Shown here: piece after piece, positions 54,050 through 63,937 of the stretch | Numbering within the stretch: position 1 is the stretch's first letter | Layout: each line of letters begins with the position of its first letter | Assembly: GCF_000010305.1 (NCBI RefSeq) | Contig: NC_012489.1 | Coordinates: 4,409,646-4,473,645 of the forward strand | Direction of reading: 5' to 3' | Length of the DNA stretch: 64,000 bases | From: Gemmatimonas aurantiaca T-27 | Lineage (GTDB): Bacteria; Gemmatimonadota; Gemmatimonadetes; Gemmatimonadales; Gemmatimonadaceae | The notes under the pieces: generated by a model | The model's database searches: none | Told to the model about the DNA's origin: nothing | Seen by the model: only the letters and a program-made list of their open reading frames with translations | Translations under genes and position numbers: made by a program

Positions 54050-54985
54050 TCAGGCGCTCCGACGCCGACCGTCCACCAGACTGACCAGCGCCACACCACC
54101 CACGATCACGCTCATGGCGATCCAGGCCAGACTGGGCAGACGCTCACCTCCCAGGGCGACGCCGAGCAGCACGGCCACCACCGGGTTCACGTAGGCATAC
54201 GTGCCCACCGCGGTGGGGCTGGCCACCTTGAGCAGCCACATATAAGTGCTGAAGCCGATCAGTGAACCAAAAGTCGCCAGGTAGAGCAACGACAGCAGCG
54301 ATGCCGTCGACACGCTCTCCGGGCTGACCCGCTGCCATTCGCCCAGCACCAGGGACAGCACCAGCATGCAGGCGCCGCCGATGAGCATCTGCATGGCGAT
54401 GGCCAGGGCGGCCGAAGAGGACTGTTTGGCCGTGCGCGAATACAGCGACCCCACGGTCCATGACAGCGCACCGGTGGCCAGCACAGCGGCCCCGATGGGA
54501 TCGACGGCGGCCTGACGTTCACCGCCCACTGGCAAGACGAGCAGTCCTACGCCCACCAGCCCAATGGCCACACCGATCACCTGCGCGAGACGCGGTGGGC
54601 GCCCCTGCCAGGCTTCGCACAACACCAGCCAGAGCGGCACGGTGGCCACGATCACCGAGGTGAGTCCCGAATTGACCCGCTGACTGGCCCACGAGACCGC
54701 GCCGTTGCCGACAAACAGCAGCAAGGCGCCGATGACAGCCGAGGCGCGCCATTCAGGGAGCGTGGGTCGCGGTGCCCCGCGCGCGCGCATGAAGGCATAG
54801 AGCGCCCCGCCAGCCAACAGGAAACGCGCCGCTCCCATCACGAACGGCGGAATGGTGGCTACGCCCCATTTGATGGCGAGATACGTCGAGCCCCACACCA
54901 CATAGATGATCAGAAACCCGCCCACCAACTGCCAGCGCGGCACAACCGGCGCCGTGGTGTCGGGGGTCTGTGTTGGTGTACTCAC
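54050..54985 (-). CDS. EamA/DMT-family transporter (YedA-like)
   Basis: 311 residues with ten helices in two EamA repeats. Characteristic stretches are YVVWGSTYLAIKWGVATIPP in the first repeat and LYLATFGSLIGFSTYMWLL with VNPVVAVLLGVALGGE in the second. Such carriers export amino acids or related metabolites; the substrate is unknown. GTG 54985 overlaps the upstream flippase-like stop as GTGA. Confidence 0.9.
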   Translation of the reverse strand: MSTPTQTPDTTAPVVPRWQLVGGFLIIYVVWGSTYLAIKWGVATIPPFVMGAARFLLAGGALYAFMRARGAPRPTLPEWRASAVIGALLLFVGNGAVSWASQRVNSGLTSVIVATVPLWLVLCEAWQGRPPRLAQVIGVAIGLVGVGLLVLPVGGERQAAVDPIGAAVLATGALSWTVGSLYSRTAKQSSSAALAIAMQMLIGGACMLVLSLVLGEWQRVSPESVSTASLLSLLYLATFGSLIGFSTYMWLLKVASPTAVGTYAYVNPVVAVLLGVALGGERLPSLAWIAMSVIVGGVALVSLVDGRRRSA

Positions 54986-56007
54986 GGCGATTCCGGCAAA
55001 GCGTGTGACGCGGCCCCTCGACGCAGGGCGCGCAACGTGGCATCACCGGCCGCGAGCCCACCGATGAGGATGTAGAGATAGAAGGTGTAAAAGCGCCACC
55101 AGAGCAACGCGGCCGCAAACATCGACACCGGAATGGCATCGGACAGGGTGGCGGCAAACGCGCCTTCGATGAATCCACCACCGCCGGGCGCCGGCACGAC
55201 CACGCCACCGTAGAATAGCGCCAGGGGCCAGAGCACCAATGGTGCGAGTGAGTCCATCGTCAGCGCGAGCGTGGGATCCCCCACGAAGACCAGAATGGGC
55301 AGCGTGGCCACCTTGAACAGCACGTGCAGCACCGAGCCGGTGAACGCCAACAGCATCAGACCGGGCTTGGCGTGTCGCAGCGCGTGCACCGCGCCACGCA
55401 GACCACGCAGCATGTGCTGGATGGTGCGCCACCGCCCGGCGTGCAGTCCGATACGACGGGCCCAGGCAGGAGGCGGACCATGGGCATTGCGCCGCGACAG
55501 CACGAGTCCAATGGCGCCGACGGTCAACACGAATACGCTGTAGCCACCCACCAGCCCCAGAAGACCGGTGGTCGAGGCACCGCGCCCGCGGAACAGCACC
55601 GCGAGCACGACACACACCAGCGCCAGCGACCACATCTCGAGAAAAAGCTCGAGGAACAGCACCAACACCCGCGACGCCGGCGGGGTCCCACTCTCGGCCA
55701 GTACCAGAAATCGTGCCGGCTCGGCGCCCGAACGGGCCGGCGTGATGGCCGCCGCAAAGTCGCCGGCCAGGCACACCCGCAGCGCGGTGCCAAATGTGAG
55801 AGGAATGCCGCAGCTCCGGGCCGACGCCTGGATCTTGAGGGCGCGCGTGATGATCTCCGCCGTCACCGTGGCCAGCGCGGCGGCGTGCACCGGCCAGGCC
55901 AGCCAGGGCATGCCGGTGGCCGGCCAATGTCCGGCAACGACATAGGCCGACACCCCGAGCATCAACACGAACGACAGGGCCGTCACAAGCCAGCGTTGCC
56001 AGGTCAT
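54982..56007 (-). CDS. LPG-synthase-TM/UPF0104 flippase-like membrane protein
   Basis: 341 residues, about eight helices. Like the membrane part of lysylphosphatidylglycerol synthases, without the catalytic synthase domain. Family signature near the C-terminus: VVVPAPGGGGFIEGAF; also ITPARSGAEPARFL in the first half. Members are proposed lipid flippases or glycosyltransferase-like proteins. Coupled to the EamA gene. Confidence 0.85.
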   Translation of the reverse strand: MTWQRWLVTALSFVLMLGVSAYVVAGHWPATGMPWLAWPVHAAALATVTAEIITRALKIQASARSCGIPLTFGTALRVCLAGDFAAAITPARSGAEPARFLVLAESGTPPASRVLVLFLELFLEMWSLALVCVVLAVLFRGRGASTTGLLGLVGGYSVFVLTVGAIGLVLSRRNAHGPPPAWARRIGLHAGRWRTIQHMLRGLRGAVHALRHAKPGLMLLAFTGSVLHVLFKVATLPILVFVGDPTLALTMDSLAPLVLWPLALFYGGVVVPAPGGGGFIEGAFAATLSDAIPVSMFAAALLWWRFYTFYLYILIGGLAAGDATLRALRRGAASHALPESP

Positions 56008-56094
56008 GCCGCAAGATAGCCGCGCTCGCTGGCGCTCCCCACCGCGACGCTGTCGATTAGCGCAGACCGTTACCTCCCTCCGCTCTCACTGAAC

Positions 56095-57273
56095 ATGCGC
56101 GATCCGTTCTCCTCGCTGTCCCGCCGGCAATGGCTGCAGGCGGGCCTCGGCCTTGGCGCCACAGCGGCCCTGCCCGGACTGCTCCCGGCCCTCGAAGCCA
56201 CGCGTGTACTGGGTGGCGTCTCGTACGCCGAATTGCTGCATCGCCTCGAACAGGACGCGACCACTGCACGACGCGCCGCTGGTCCGGTGCGGCTGATGTA
56301 CAACGAGAATCCGTACGGCATGTCGCCGAAGGCAAAAGACGCACTCATGAACAGTTGGTCGGAGCACGGCTGGTATGATCCGCCGATCCGTCAGCAGGCG
56401 CGGGACACGTTTGCCGCGCACGTGGGTGTGCCGCCGGAGTATGTGATGGTGACGCAGGGGTCGAGCGAAGTACTGGCCATGCTGGCCATTGCCTACGGTG
56501 CAGAGGGCGGCGAGATCGTGGTGCCCCACCCCACGTTCGAAGACCTGCCGCGCTACGCCTCCACGCTCAAGGCCACCGTGCGCCAGGTGCCGCTCGACGA
56601 TCGCATGGATCACGACTTTTATGCGATGGACGCAAAGATCGGCAACGGCACGAAGCTGGTGTTCGTGTGCAATCCCAACAATCCGACCGCCACGCTGCAC
56701 GACGACGCGACGGTCCGTGATTTTGTGACCACCACGGCCAAACGAACGCCGGTGATCGTGGATGAAGCGTACATCGATTTTGTGGACGTGCCGGGCCATC
56801 GATCAATGATCGATCTGGTGCTCAAGGGCGAATCGGTGATCGTATCACGCACGGCCAGCAAGATTCACGGTCTGGCCGGACTGCGCGTGGGTTTTGTGGT
56901 GGCACGCCCCGACATCATTGCGCGTCTCGACCGCTACAAGACCGGTGACCCGAACGTGTTCGGGTTGCACGCCGCCACGGCGTCCCTGCGCGATACGGAA
57001 TACCAGACATTCGTGAAGCAGAAGAACCGCGAAGGGCGCACCATGCTGCTGGATGCGCTGCGTTCGGCGGGACGCAAGGCGACCGTTTCGCAGACCAACT
57101 TCGTGTTCTTCCACGCTGGCAAGCCGACGGCCGATGTGCAGAAGTACTTCCTGCAGCAAGGGTTTGCAGTGGGTCGTGCATTTCCCCCTTACACCGACTG
57201 GTGTCGTGTGAGCATCGGCACGCCCGACGAAATGAAGGCGTTCGTGAAGGTACTGCCGGGGGCGTTTGCGTAG
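56095..57273 (+). CDS. Tat-exported HisC-like aminotransferase
   Basis: 392 residues. A twin-arginine signal SRRQWLQAGLGLGATA precedes a full class I/II PLP aminotransferase close to histidinol-phosphate aminotransferase: LMYNENPYGMSP, CNPNNPTAT, DEAYIDF, PLP lysine in SRTASKIHGLAGLRVG. The enzyme is presumably exported folded with PLP. Export makes a role in histidine synthesis unlikely; a periplasmic amino-acid or other amine substrate is possible. No other his gene is near. Confidence 0.88.
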   Translation: MRDPFSSLSRRQWLQAGLGLGATAALPGLLPALEATRVLGGVSYAELLHRLEQDATTARRAAGPVRLMYNENPYGMSPKAKDALMNSWSEHGWYDPPIRQQARDTFAAHVGVPPEYVMVTQGSSEVLAMLAIAYGAEGGEIVVPHPTFEDLPRYASTLKATVRQVPLDDRMDHDFYAMDAKIGNGTKLVFVCNPNNPTATLHDDATVRDFVTTTAKRTPVIVDEAYIDFVDVPGHRSMIDLVLKGESVIVSRTASKIHGLAGLRVGFVVARPDIIARLDRYKTGDPNVFGLHAATASLRDTEYQTFVKQKNREGRTMLLDALRSAGRKATVSQTNFVFFHAGKPTADVQKYFLQQGFAVGRAFPPYTDWCRVSIGTPDEMKAFVKVLPGAFA

Positions 57274-57308
57274 GGCGGGACGAAGAAGAGCCACAAAGGG
57301 ACTACTGC

Positions 57309-57515
57309 AAAGGGCAACCGCGTTGCGCTGCTGCGCAGCGCGGAAAACCGCATGAATTGAAGGGAACACAGCAGGTCGCCTGGCGCGTGCATGAAAAGAC
57401 TCTGAAGCGATCAGGTTTTTTTGCATAAGAATTGAACAGCGAACTGATAGCCATTCCCTTCTTTTCATTCATGCTTTGTTCCGCGCTGCGCAGCAGCGCA
57501 ACGCGGTTACCCTTT
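57309..57515. repeat. Large paired-hairpin inverted repeat, copy 2
   Basis: The arms 57309-57344 and 57480-57515 are inverted copies identical in 35 of 36 bases. Each contains its own hairpin (GCGCTG CTGCG CAGCGC). Inner parts are also related (GCATGAAT...GAAGGGAA in both). The 135-bp centre is AT-richer than nearby genes. Outer copies of GCAAAGGGCAA occur around 57306-57316 and 57525-57545. Paired hairpins with a GAACAAAG flank also occur at 4968-5064, so this looks like a mobile or dispersed family (MITE or BIME-like). The gap 57274-57555 holds no gene. Confidence 0.7.
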
Positions 57516-57555
57516 CCGTTGCTCTTTGCAGTTGCCCTTTGCGGTCCCAGCGCCC

Positions 57556-60105
57556 CTACTGCCCTCTTGGCTTGGCGCGCCGCGTGGGGACGGCCGTGAG
57601 TGGATCATCAGGCCAAGGGTGCCGCGGATAGCGTCCGCGCAGCTCTTTGCGCACTTCGAAGTAGCTACCCTTCCAGAAGCCGGCGAGATCACGCGTCACC
57701 TGCACCGGTCGTTGTGCCGGTGACAGCAGGTGCATGGTGAGTGGCACCCGTCCATCGAACAATGTGGGCGTGGTGGTCCAGCCGAAACACTCCTGCAGCT
57801 TCACGGCCAGCACCGGCGCCTCGGTGTCGTGGTAGTCCACGGCAATGCGCGAGCCGCTGGGGACTTCGATGTGGGTCGGTGCAAGGCGATCGAGTGCCGC
57901 GCGTTGCGACCAGGGCACCAGCGACGCCAACGCCTCGTGCCAGTCCAGCGATTCGAGCTGAGACCAGTTGCGCACGTTTTCGAGGAAGGGACCAAGCCAT
58001 TCCTCGAGTGACACCAGCAGCGCGTCGTCGGACACGTCGGGCCACGACACATCCTGACGATGCAGGAACATCAATCGTTCGCGCAGCCGCGTCGCGCCAT
58101 CCGACCACGGCCACGCATCCACTCCGATGCGCTGGAGGTGTGTGATGAGCGCGGCCCGCACGGTATCGGCCGCCACATCACGCCACGGCTTTTCCTCGAG
58201 CACGAGCGCGCCGAGTGTGGTGCGCAGTGTCGCGCGGACCGACCGCGTGGTGTCGTCCCACCAGGCGCGTGGTTCACGCACGTACTGCTCGGAAAAATCG
58301 GCCGTGATCTCCTCGAGGGTGATCGGCGCGGCACGCACGATGCGATACTCGGGCGGCTGGCCTTCCAGTTCGGCGATGGCCAGCCAAGGCGCATCGTGCA
58401 ATCCGTCGCGTTTCTCCAGGATCGCACCACTGCCGTTGCGCATCAGATAGCGCGGCTCCGGACCACTGCGTCGCTGCGCCACCCGATCGGGAAATGCCAA
58501 GGCCAGCAGCGCACCGATATCGTCGTCCGACCACGGCGCCTTGGCGTCGACGGCACCAAAGTCTCCGCGCCGGAGCAGGTCCTGCATGCTCTGCCGCGCA
58601 CGACGCGTCGCATCTCGATCGACACTGGCTCCGAACAGCCCGGCCGATGTGCCCCCGTCGCCATCACGACGGAGCAACTCGGTGCGCAATCGCAGGTCGG
58701 CCGGTGGCCGTCCGCCGTCGGCACGCAGCACATCGCGTTCCTCCAGCAGCGCCGCGATAGCCGCACCGGCCATTGTTTCACCACGCGTGGCCGCCATGAG
58801 CAGCAGATGCGCGAGGCGTGGTGCGAGTGGCATGGAAGCCATGCGCTTGCCATGCGGCGTGATACGTCCCTGTGCATCGAGGGCCCCCAGTTGTGTCAGC
58901 AGCGCGCGTGCCGCCGCAAACGGCGCGGCTTTTGGCGCGTCGAGCCACCGCAACTGCAATGGGTCACCGATGCCGGCATCCGCCAGCTCCAGCGCCAACG
59001 ACGACAGATCGGCGTCGACAATCTCGGGACGGGTCGCAGCGGGCATCACATGTTCTTCGTGCACGTCCCACAGCCGATAGCAACTGCCAGGAGCGGTGCG
59101 CCCGGCACGTCCTCGGCGTTGATCGGCCGACGCGCGACTCACCCGCACCGTGTGCAGTCGCGTCAGTCCTGCGGCGGCATCGAAACGCGGAATGCGCGAC
59201 AGCCCGACATCGATCACCACCCGCACGCCTTCCACCGTCAGACTGGTTTCGGCGATGCTCGTGCTCAACACGACCTTGCGCCACCCCGAAGGAGCTGGCG
59301 CGAGCGCGGCATCCTGCTCGGCCAGCGGCATGCTGCCATGCAGCACGTGCACATGCACTCGCGCGAGATCCTGACCGCCCTGCAGGCGTTCCGCCACCCG
59401 CCGTTGCTCACCGGCCCCTGGCAGGAATACCAGCACATCACCCTCGGTGTCCTGCAGCGCTTCCCGAATCACGCGACTGGTCGTGGCCTCCACGCGTTCG
59501 TCGGCTCGCGATGCCCGATGGTGTGTGGTGACCGGGAACATGCGACCAGCACTGCGCACCACGGGCGCTGCCCCGCCGGCATCGGCAATGAGCGCCGCGA
59601 CCGCATCCCCATCGAGCGTGGCCGACATGACGAGCACGCGCAGCTCGGCGCGGAGCTGTTGCTGGGTCTCCAGCACCAGCGCGAGCCCCAAATCAGCGTG
59701 CAGCGAGCGCTCATGGAACTCGTCAAAAATCACCGCACCATAGCCATCGAGCGTGGCATCGGCCGACAGCAGACGCGCGAGCACCCCTTCAGTGACCACT
59801 TCAATGCGTGTACGAGCCGAGACGCGTGTTTCGCCGCGCACCCGATATCCAACCGTGCCGCCTACGGATTCTCCGCACTGACGGGCCATGTATGTGGCGG
59901 CGGCCCGGGCCGCGAGCCGGCGCGGCTCCAGCATGACGATGCGCTGCGTGCCAAGCCACGACGTATCGAGCAAGGCCAGTGGCACTCGTGTGGTCTTGCC
60001 GGCACCGGGTGGTGCTTCCAGTACGGCCACGGCACGCTGCTGCAACGCAGCCAGGAGTTCCGGAAGCGCGCTGTCGATAGGCAGGGGCGTGAGCTGGCGC
60101 GACAC
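57556..60105 (-). CDS. hrpB: ATP-dependent helicase HrpB
   Basis: 849 residues from GTG 60105, matching the family's usual 820-850. DEAH-box helicase: LEAPPGAGKTTRVPL (motif I) near residue 32, DEFHERSLHADL (motif II, DEFH), QRRGRAGRTAPG (motif VI), and a C-terminal HrpB-specific domain ending with GHPWPDDP-like RHPWPDDPL. The cellular role of HrpB is poorly defined. An ATG at 60204 would overlap the upstream lipoprotein gene by 46 bp and was rejected. No strong ribosome site is seen before the GTG. Confidence 0.92.
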   Translation of the reverse strand: MSRQLTPLPIDSALPELLAALQQRAVAVLEAPPGAGKTTRVPLALLDTSWLGTQRIVMLEPRRLAARAAATYMARQCGESVGGTVGYRVRGETRVSARTRIEVVTEGVLARLLSADATLDGYGAVIFDEFHERSLHADLGLALVLETQQQLRAELRVLVMSATLDGDAVAALIADAGGAAPVVRSAGRMFPVTTHHRASRADERVEATTSRVIREALQDTEGDVLVFLPGAGEQRRVAERLQGGQDLARVHVHVLHGSMPLAEQDAALAPAPSGWRKVVLSTSIAETSLTVEGVRVVIDVGLSRIPRFDAAAGLTRLHTVRVSRASADQRRGRAGRTAPGSCYRLWDVHEEHVMPAATRPEIVDADLSSLALELADAGIGDPLQLRWLDAPKAAPFAAARALLTQLGALDAQGRITPHGKRMASMPLAPRLAHLLLMAATRGETMAGAAIAALLEERDVLRADGGRPPADLRLRTELLRRDGDGGTSAGLFGASVDRDATRRARQSMQDLLRRGDFGAVDAKAPWSDDDIGALLALAFPDRVAQRRSGPEPRYLMRNGSGAILEKRDGLHDAPWLAIAELEGQPPEYRIVRAAPITLEEITADFSEQYVREPRAWWDDTTRSVRATLRTTLGALVLEEKPWRDVAADTVRAALITHLQRIGVDAWPWSDGATRLRERLMFLHRQDVSWPDVSDDALLVSLEEWLGPFLENVRNWSQLESLDWHEALASLVPWSQRAALDRLAPTHIEVPSGSRIAVDYHDTEAPVLAVKLQECFGWTTTPTLFDGRVPLTMHLLSPAQRPVQVTRDLAGFWKGSYFEVRKELRGRYPRHPWPDDPLTAVPTRRAKPRGQ

Positions 60106-60158
60106 CGTGTTTGTCGGGTGCTCAGTACGAGTGTTCAGTGCGGAAGCACAGCGCCAAT

Positions 60159-62657
60159 TCAGCGCCGACGTCGCGTGGCGCCATCGAGCTGTTGCAGCAA
60201 CCATTGCTGCGCACGTTCCACCACATCGTCAGCGCCAGTGCGAAATGCTCGCGCCGTCATGCGCGCTTCCACCACCGGCGTGATGCCCACACGCTGCCAC
60301 TGCGCGCCATCGGCACGACGCAACTCCGCCGCCGGAATGCCGATGCTCAACTGCCCCGGCAGTCCCAGACGTACCGGTTCCACCGGAGAACCTGCCGTGG
60401 TGCTGCCTACGAATGTCACGTCGGTCGTGGCTTCGAGCGCCATGGCGAGGCGCTCCATGGTACCCGATGTGCGCTCATCGAGCAGCGCGACCAGGCGACC
60501 CGCGTAGTGTCCAGTCGTATCGCCGCGACTCACCCGCGCGCGCATCTCGCGTTCATCCGCACACTGCTGTGTGGCCTCACGCAGCGACGCCACCAGGCAC
60601 GGTGCGCTCTGATAGCGGTGCAACTCGCGCGCCGTCACGGCGACTGGGCGGGCACGGACTGCCGACAGAATCCGCGCAAACACCGCACTCGTATCGGGCA
60701 GCGCTCCACGCAGATCGAGAATCCAGGCGCGCGCATTGCGATGCTGCGCCAGCTCCGGTCCCACCGTCTGCTCGGTGAGCCGGTTCACATCGATGTACAC
60801 GATGCCCGACGAAAGCGCACGCGACGAAGCCTGCCATGGCCGCTCGATGGTGGCCAGCAGGGGCACATGGCTCTCTCGGCGTGGCACATCGATCTGCCGC
60901 TCACGACCCGACATGTCCCGCACCCGAAACAGCGCGCGTCCCGGTGGACCGTATGGCAACTGTTGCATCAGTTGATGCATGCGACTCCAGTCATTCGGTG
61001 CGGCCACGCGACCACGGTGTTCCAGAATCCAGGCTGGCAGCGGGAAACCATCCGCCGCGGTGACCTCGAGTCCGGGTTCCAGTCCCAAGGTCTGCGTATC
61101 GGCATCACGGACCACATCGGTGATCAGGGCCCGACCATCCACCCAACGTACGCGGAAGGGGACACTGGCCACACCGCGCACCGAATCGGCCGATGCACCT
61201 GTGAGGTGCACCTGCGCATCGTCGAATACACTCACAAATCCCGTGAGCGCCGCCGCGTATTCATGGGCGTATCGGGCGGCTTCGAGCTTCGGAATCGCGC
61301 GCTCGAAGGCGATGTCGATGTCTTCATCGTACAGATCACGATGCGCATGCCGCGCCCGCATCGCACTCCACAGACGTGCCGCACCCAGCACCCGCGCACC
61401 CATGTACGGATACGGATCAGTGTCGTAGTAGCTGGGCAACACCGCCGGCGAGCGCACCACGGGCATACGCGAGGCCCGTACACTGCGGCCCGTGCGCAAC
61501 AACTGCAGCGCCGCGCGCATGGCCGGCACACTGTCCGCCGCCACACCCGATGCGGCCAGCGCCACCGTGGTATCGGCCAGCACACCACTGCTGCCGTCCA
61601 CGTGTACCACTTCGCCCGTGCGAATGCGCACGGCAAGCCCCTGACCGATACCCACCTGCACGCTGGGTACGAGGGCGTCATCGCGCAGCGGGCCTTCGCC
61701 AATCAGTGTACCACGCCCTGTCGCGATCAGACCCAGCACGGCACGAGGCAACACCGTCCCCGCACTGGCGATCACCATCACGCGCTTCGGAGTGGTACTG
61801 CGCGCCACCACCAATACACCATCACGGCCGAGCCACGAATCGTCGTAGGTCCAGGTACCCTGCACATCCCGCGCGCCACCCACCCGGCGCACACGGACCG
61901 TACTGCGGGAGAACGGCACGGTAGCCAGGCGTTCACCCAACTCCATCCGAGCGATGAACGCGTCGAGGCTGTCCGGATCGGCAGCCGGGCCACTGGTGCG
62001 CAAATCCAGCACCACGCGGGCAGGTGCGCTGACCAACGCGTCCCGCAGCGCCACTTCAGCGCGCGAGGAATAGCGGGTGGCGGTGGGCATCGTCACCACC
62101 AAAATGCTGTCGGCGGTGCGCTCGACCGAGATCTCACCAGCGGCCACATCAGCCGCACTCCCACGATCGGCCGTGCCAGCCGCCTGCAGCGGTTCGACCC
62201 GCGTGAGGGGATCGTTGAGTGCGGCCAGAAACCGGGCGTAGGCCACCTGCAACAGCGCGGGATCCTGCGCCCGCCGCACCAAGGTCACCGCACGGATGAA
62301 TGCCGAATCGAAGGGCGCGCCGCGCACCGCCACCGCGGGATGATGCAGCGACACGAGGTGCCACACGTGTGTGAGCTGCACCAGACGCGCCACACCCGCC
62401 GAATCTGATGCTGCTGGATCGGGCTCGGGATCGGCCGGCGCATCGGGCATGCTGACACGAGGCGTTTCGATCGGCCGTTCGATCAGCTCGGTCGATGGGC
62501 CGGCCGGCGTGGCAGACTTGCCGAGTGCACCACCCAATGGCTGGCACGCGGCCAGTGTCAGGAACGCCGTGGCGCACAGCAGCCGTGGAAGCGCTCGCGG
62601 GAATACTCGCGGAAGCGGGTACCGCGCTGGGGCTGGTCGCAGATCGCGAAGTGGCAT
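60159..62657 (-). CDS. Large lipoprotein with S41-like peptidase halves
   Basis: 832 residues. The signal RLLCATAFLTLAACQPL has a lipobox (C38). Residues about 85-390 resemble the helical and core parts of S41 C-terminal processing peptidases (LASLHHP-like VSLHHPAVAV, LNDPLTRVEP), and residues about 410-820 look like a second, more complete copy with a PDZ-like part and ALLDERTSGTMERLAMALE where the catalytic serine is expected. The usual serine-containing ISxAE reads SGTME, and no typical catalytic lysine follows (TTAGSPVEP). It may be an inactive or atypical peptidase. Upstream of hrpB and divergent from the AlaX-like gene. Confidence 0.75.
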   Translation of the reverse strand: MPLRDLRPAPARYPLPRVFPRALPRLLCATAFLTLAACQPLGGALGKSATPAGPSTELIERPIETPRVSMPDAPADPEPDPAASDSAGVARLVQLTHVWHLVSLHHPAVAVRGAPFDSAFIRAVTLVRRAQDPALLQVAYARFLAALNDPLTRVEPLQAAGTADRGSAADVAAGEISVERTADSILVVTMPTATRYSSRAEVALRDALVSAPARVVLDLRTSGPAADPDSLDAFIARMELGERLATVPFSRSTVRVRRVGGARDVQGTWTYDDSWLGRDGVLVVARSTTPKRVMVIASAGTVLPRAVLGLIATGRGTLIGEGPLRDDALVPSVQVGIGQGLAVRIRTGEVVHVDGSSGVLADTTVALAASGVAADSVPAMRAALQLLRTGRSVRASRMPVVRSPAVLPSYYDTDPYPYMGARVLGAARLWSAMRARHAHRDLYDEDIDIAFERAIPKLEAARYAHEYAAALTGFVSVFDDAQVHLTGASADSVRGVASVPFRVRWVDGRALITDVVRDADTQTLGLEPGLEVTAADGFPLPAWILEHRGRVAAPNDWSRMHQLMQQLPYGPPGRALFRVRDMSGRERQIDVPRRESHVPLLATIERPWQASSRALSSGIVYIDVNRLTEQTVGPELAQHRNARAWILDLRGALPDTSAVFARILSAVRARPVAVTARELHRYQSAPCLVASLREATQQCADEREMRARVSRGDTTGHYAGRLVALLDERTSGTMERLAMALEATTDVTFVGSTTAGSPVEPVRLGLPGQLSIGIPAAELRRADGAQWQRVGITPVVEARMTARAFRTGADDVVERAQQWLLQQLDGATRRRR

Positions 62658-62704
62658 ATTGCCTAAGATACTCCACTGTCCGGATCTGCCACCTGCCTCC
62701 GCTC

Positions 62705-63937
62705 ATGTCTGAATCGTCTGCCGCTTCGTCGACGGGTTCCTCCGCCACCGCGCGACTCTATTACGACGACGCCACCCTGGCTCGTTTCAGTGCCACCGTG
62801 ACCGGCGTCGCTGGCGATGGACGGATCGTCTATCTCGATCGCTCGGCGTTCTATCCCACATCGGGCGGACAGCCACACGACCTGGGATGGCTGGCGGATA
62901 TTTCCGTGGTGGATGTGGTGGACGAAGACGAACGTGTGGCGCATCACCTGGCCGAACCGCTGGGGCTGCCGATTGGCGCGATGGTAGTGGGGTTGGTGGA
63001 TATGGCACGCCGCTTTGATCACATGCAGCAGCATACCGGGCAGCACCTGCTGTCAGCGCTGATGGCTGATCGGTACGGATGGCCCACCGTCAGTGTGCAC
63101 TTCGGCGACATCACTTCCACGGTGGATGTGGCGGCGGCCGAGGTGACACCGGCGCAGTTGATCGAGATCGAGCAGCGGGCCAACGCGCTGGCACTCGACA
63201 ATCTCGAAGTATCGGTGAGCTATGAAGACGCTGAAACGGCGTCGGGGCTGCGCAAGGCCAGTGATCGATCGGGCACGCTGCGCATCGTGACCATCGACGG
63301 ACTCGATCGCAGTGCCTGTGGTGGCACACATGTGGCGCGCACGGCGGAAATCGGCGCCGTGTTGTTGCGCCGCGCCGAACGCACCCGCGGGCATACACGC
63401 ATCGAGTTTGTTTGCGGACATCGTGCGGTGCAACGCGCACGACTCGACGCGGATCTGCTCACGCGGGCTGCACGACCGCTGTCGGCCGCACCCCACGACG
63501 TGCCGGCACTGGTCGAACAGATGCAGCAGCGTCTGCAGGATCTCGAACGGGAGCTCAAGCGCACCACGCTCGCACTCGCGGCGCACGACGCACTCGCGCA
63601 TTGGAATGCCGCCATACCCGACGCCAACGGTGTGCGCCGTGTGCGTCTCACCGTGAATGGTGCGGTGAAAGACTCCGAAGCCCTGGCCCAACAACTCACC
63701 GCGCGCGGTGGTTGTGTGGTGTTGGTGACAAGCGCCACGGTGGGTGGAGTACTGCTCGCAACGGCCGACGATGTGTCCATCGACGCGGGGCAGCAACTCC
63801 GCGCCGCATTGCAATCCGTCGGCGGCCGTGGTGGTGGTTCTCCGCGTGTCGCGCAGGGAGCCGTCCCCGGCGGCAGCGATGGGAATGCGCATCTGCGCGA
63901 AACCCTGGACGCGGTCGCCCGTATGCTCGGGTTCTAG
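62705..63937 (+). CDS. AlaX-type alanyl-tRNA editing protein with DHHA1
   Basis: 410 residues from ATG 62705. Editing-domain core at about 55-230: SAFYPTSGGQPHD, HMQQHTGQHLLSA (zinc histidines) and the zinc CGGTHV. The C-terminal ~130 residues form a DHHA1-like region after a coiled coil (MQQRLQDLERELKR). Such free-standing proteins deacylate mischarged Ser/Gly-tRNA(Ala). The start was placed after the divergent promoter region; the frame upstream overlaps the S41 gene. The remaining 63 bases to the window end show no gene. Confidence 0.92.
   Translation: MSESSAASSTGSSATARLYYDDATLARFSATVTGVAGDGRIVYLDRSAFYPTSGGQPHDLGWLADISVVDVVDEDERVAHHLAEPLGLPIGAMVVGLVDMARRFDHMQQHTGQHLLSALMADRYGWPTVSVHFGDITSTVDVAAAEVTPAQLIEIEQRANALALDNLEVSVSYEDAETASGLRKASDRSGTLRIVTIDGLDRSACGGTHVARTAEIGAVLLRRAERTRGHTRIEFVCGHRAVQRARLDADLLTRAARPLSAAPHDVPALVEQMQQRLQDLERELKRTTLALAAHDALAHWNAAIPDANGVRRVRLTVNGAVKDSEALAQQLTARGGCVVLVTSATVGGVLLATADDVSIDAGQQLRAALQSVGGRGGGSPRVAQGAVPGGSDGNAHLRETLDAVARMLGF

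Noticed and set aside
60106-60204. ATG start for HrpB at 60204
   Set aside because: It would overlap the upstream lipoprotein gene by 46 bp and add sequence not seen in HrpB; the GTG at 60105 gives the normal length.
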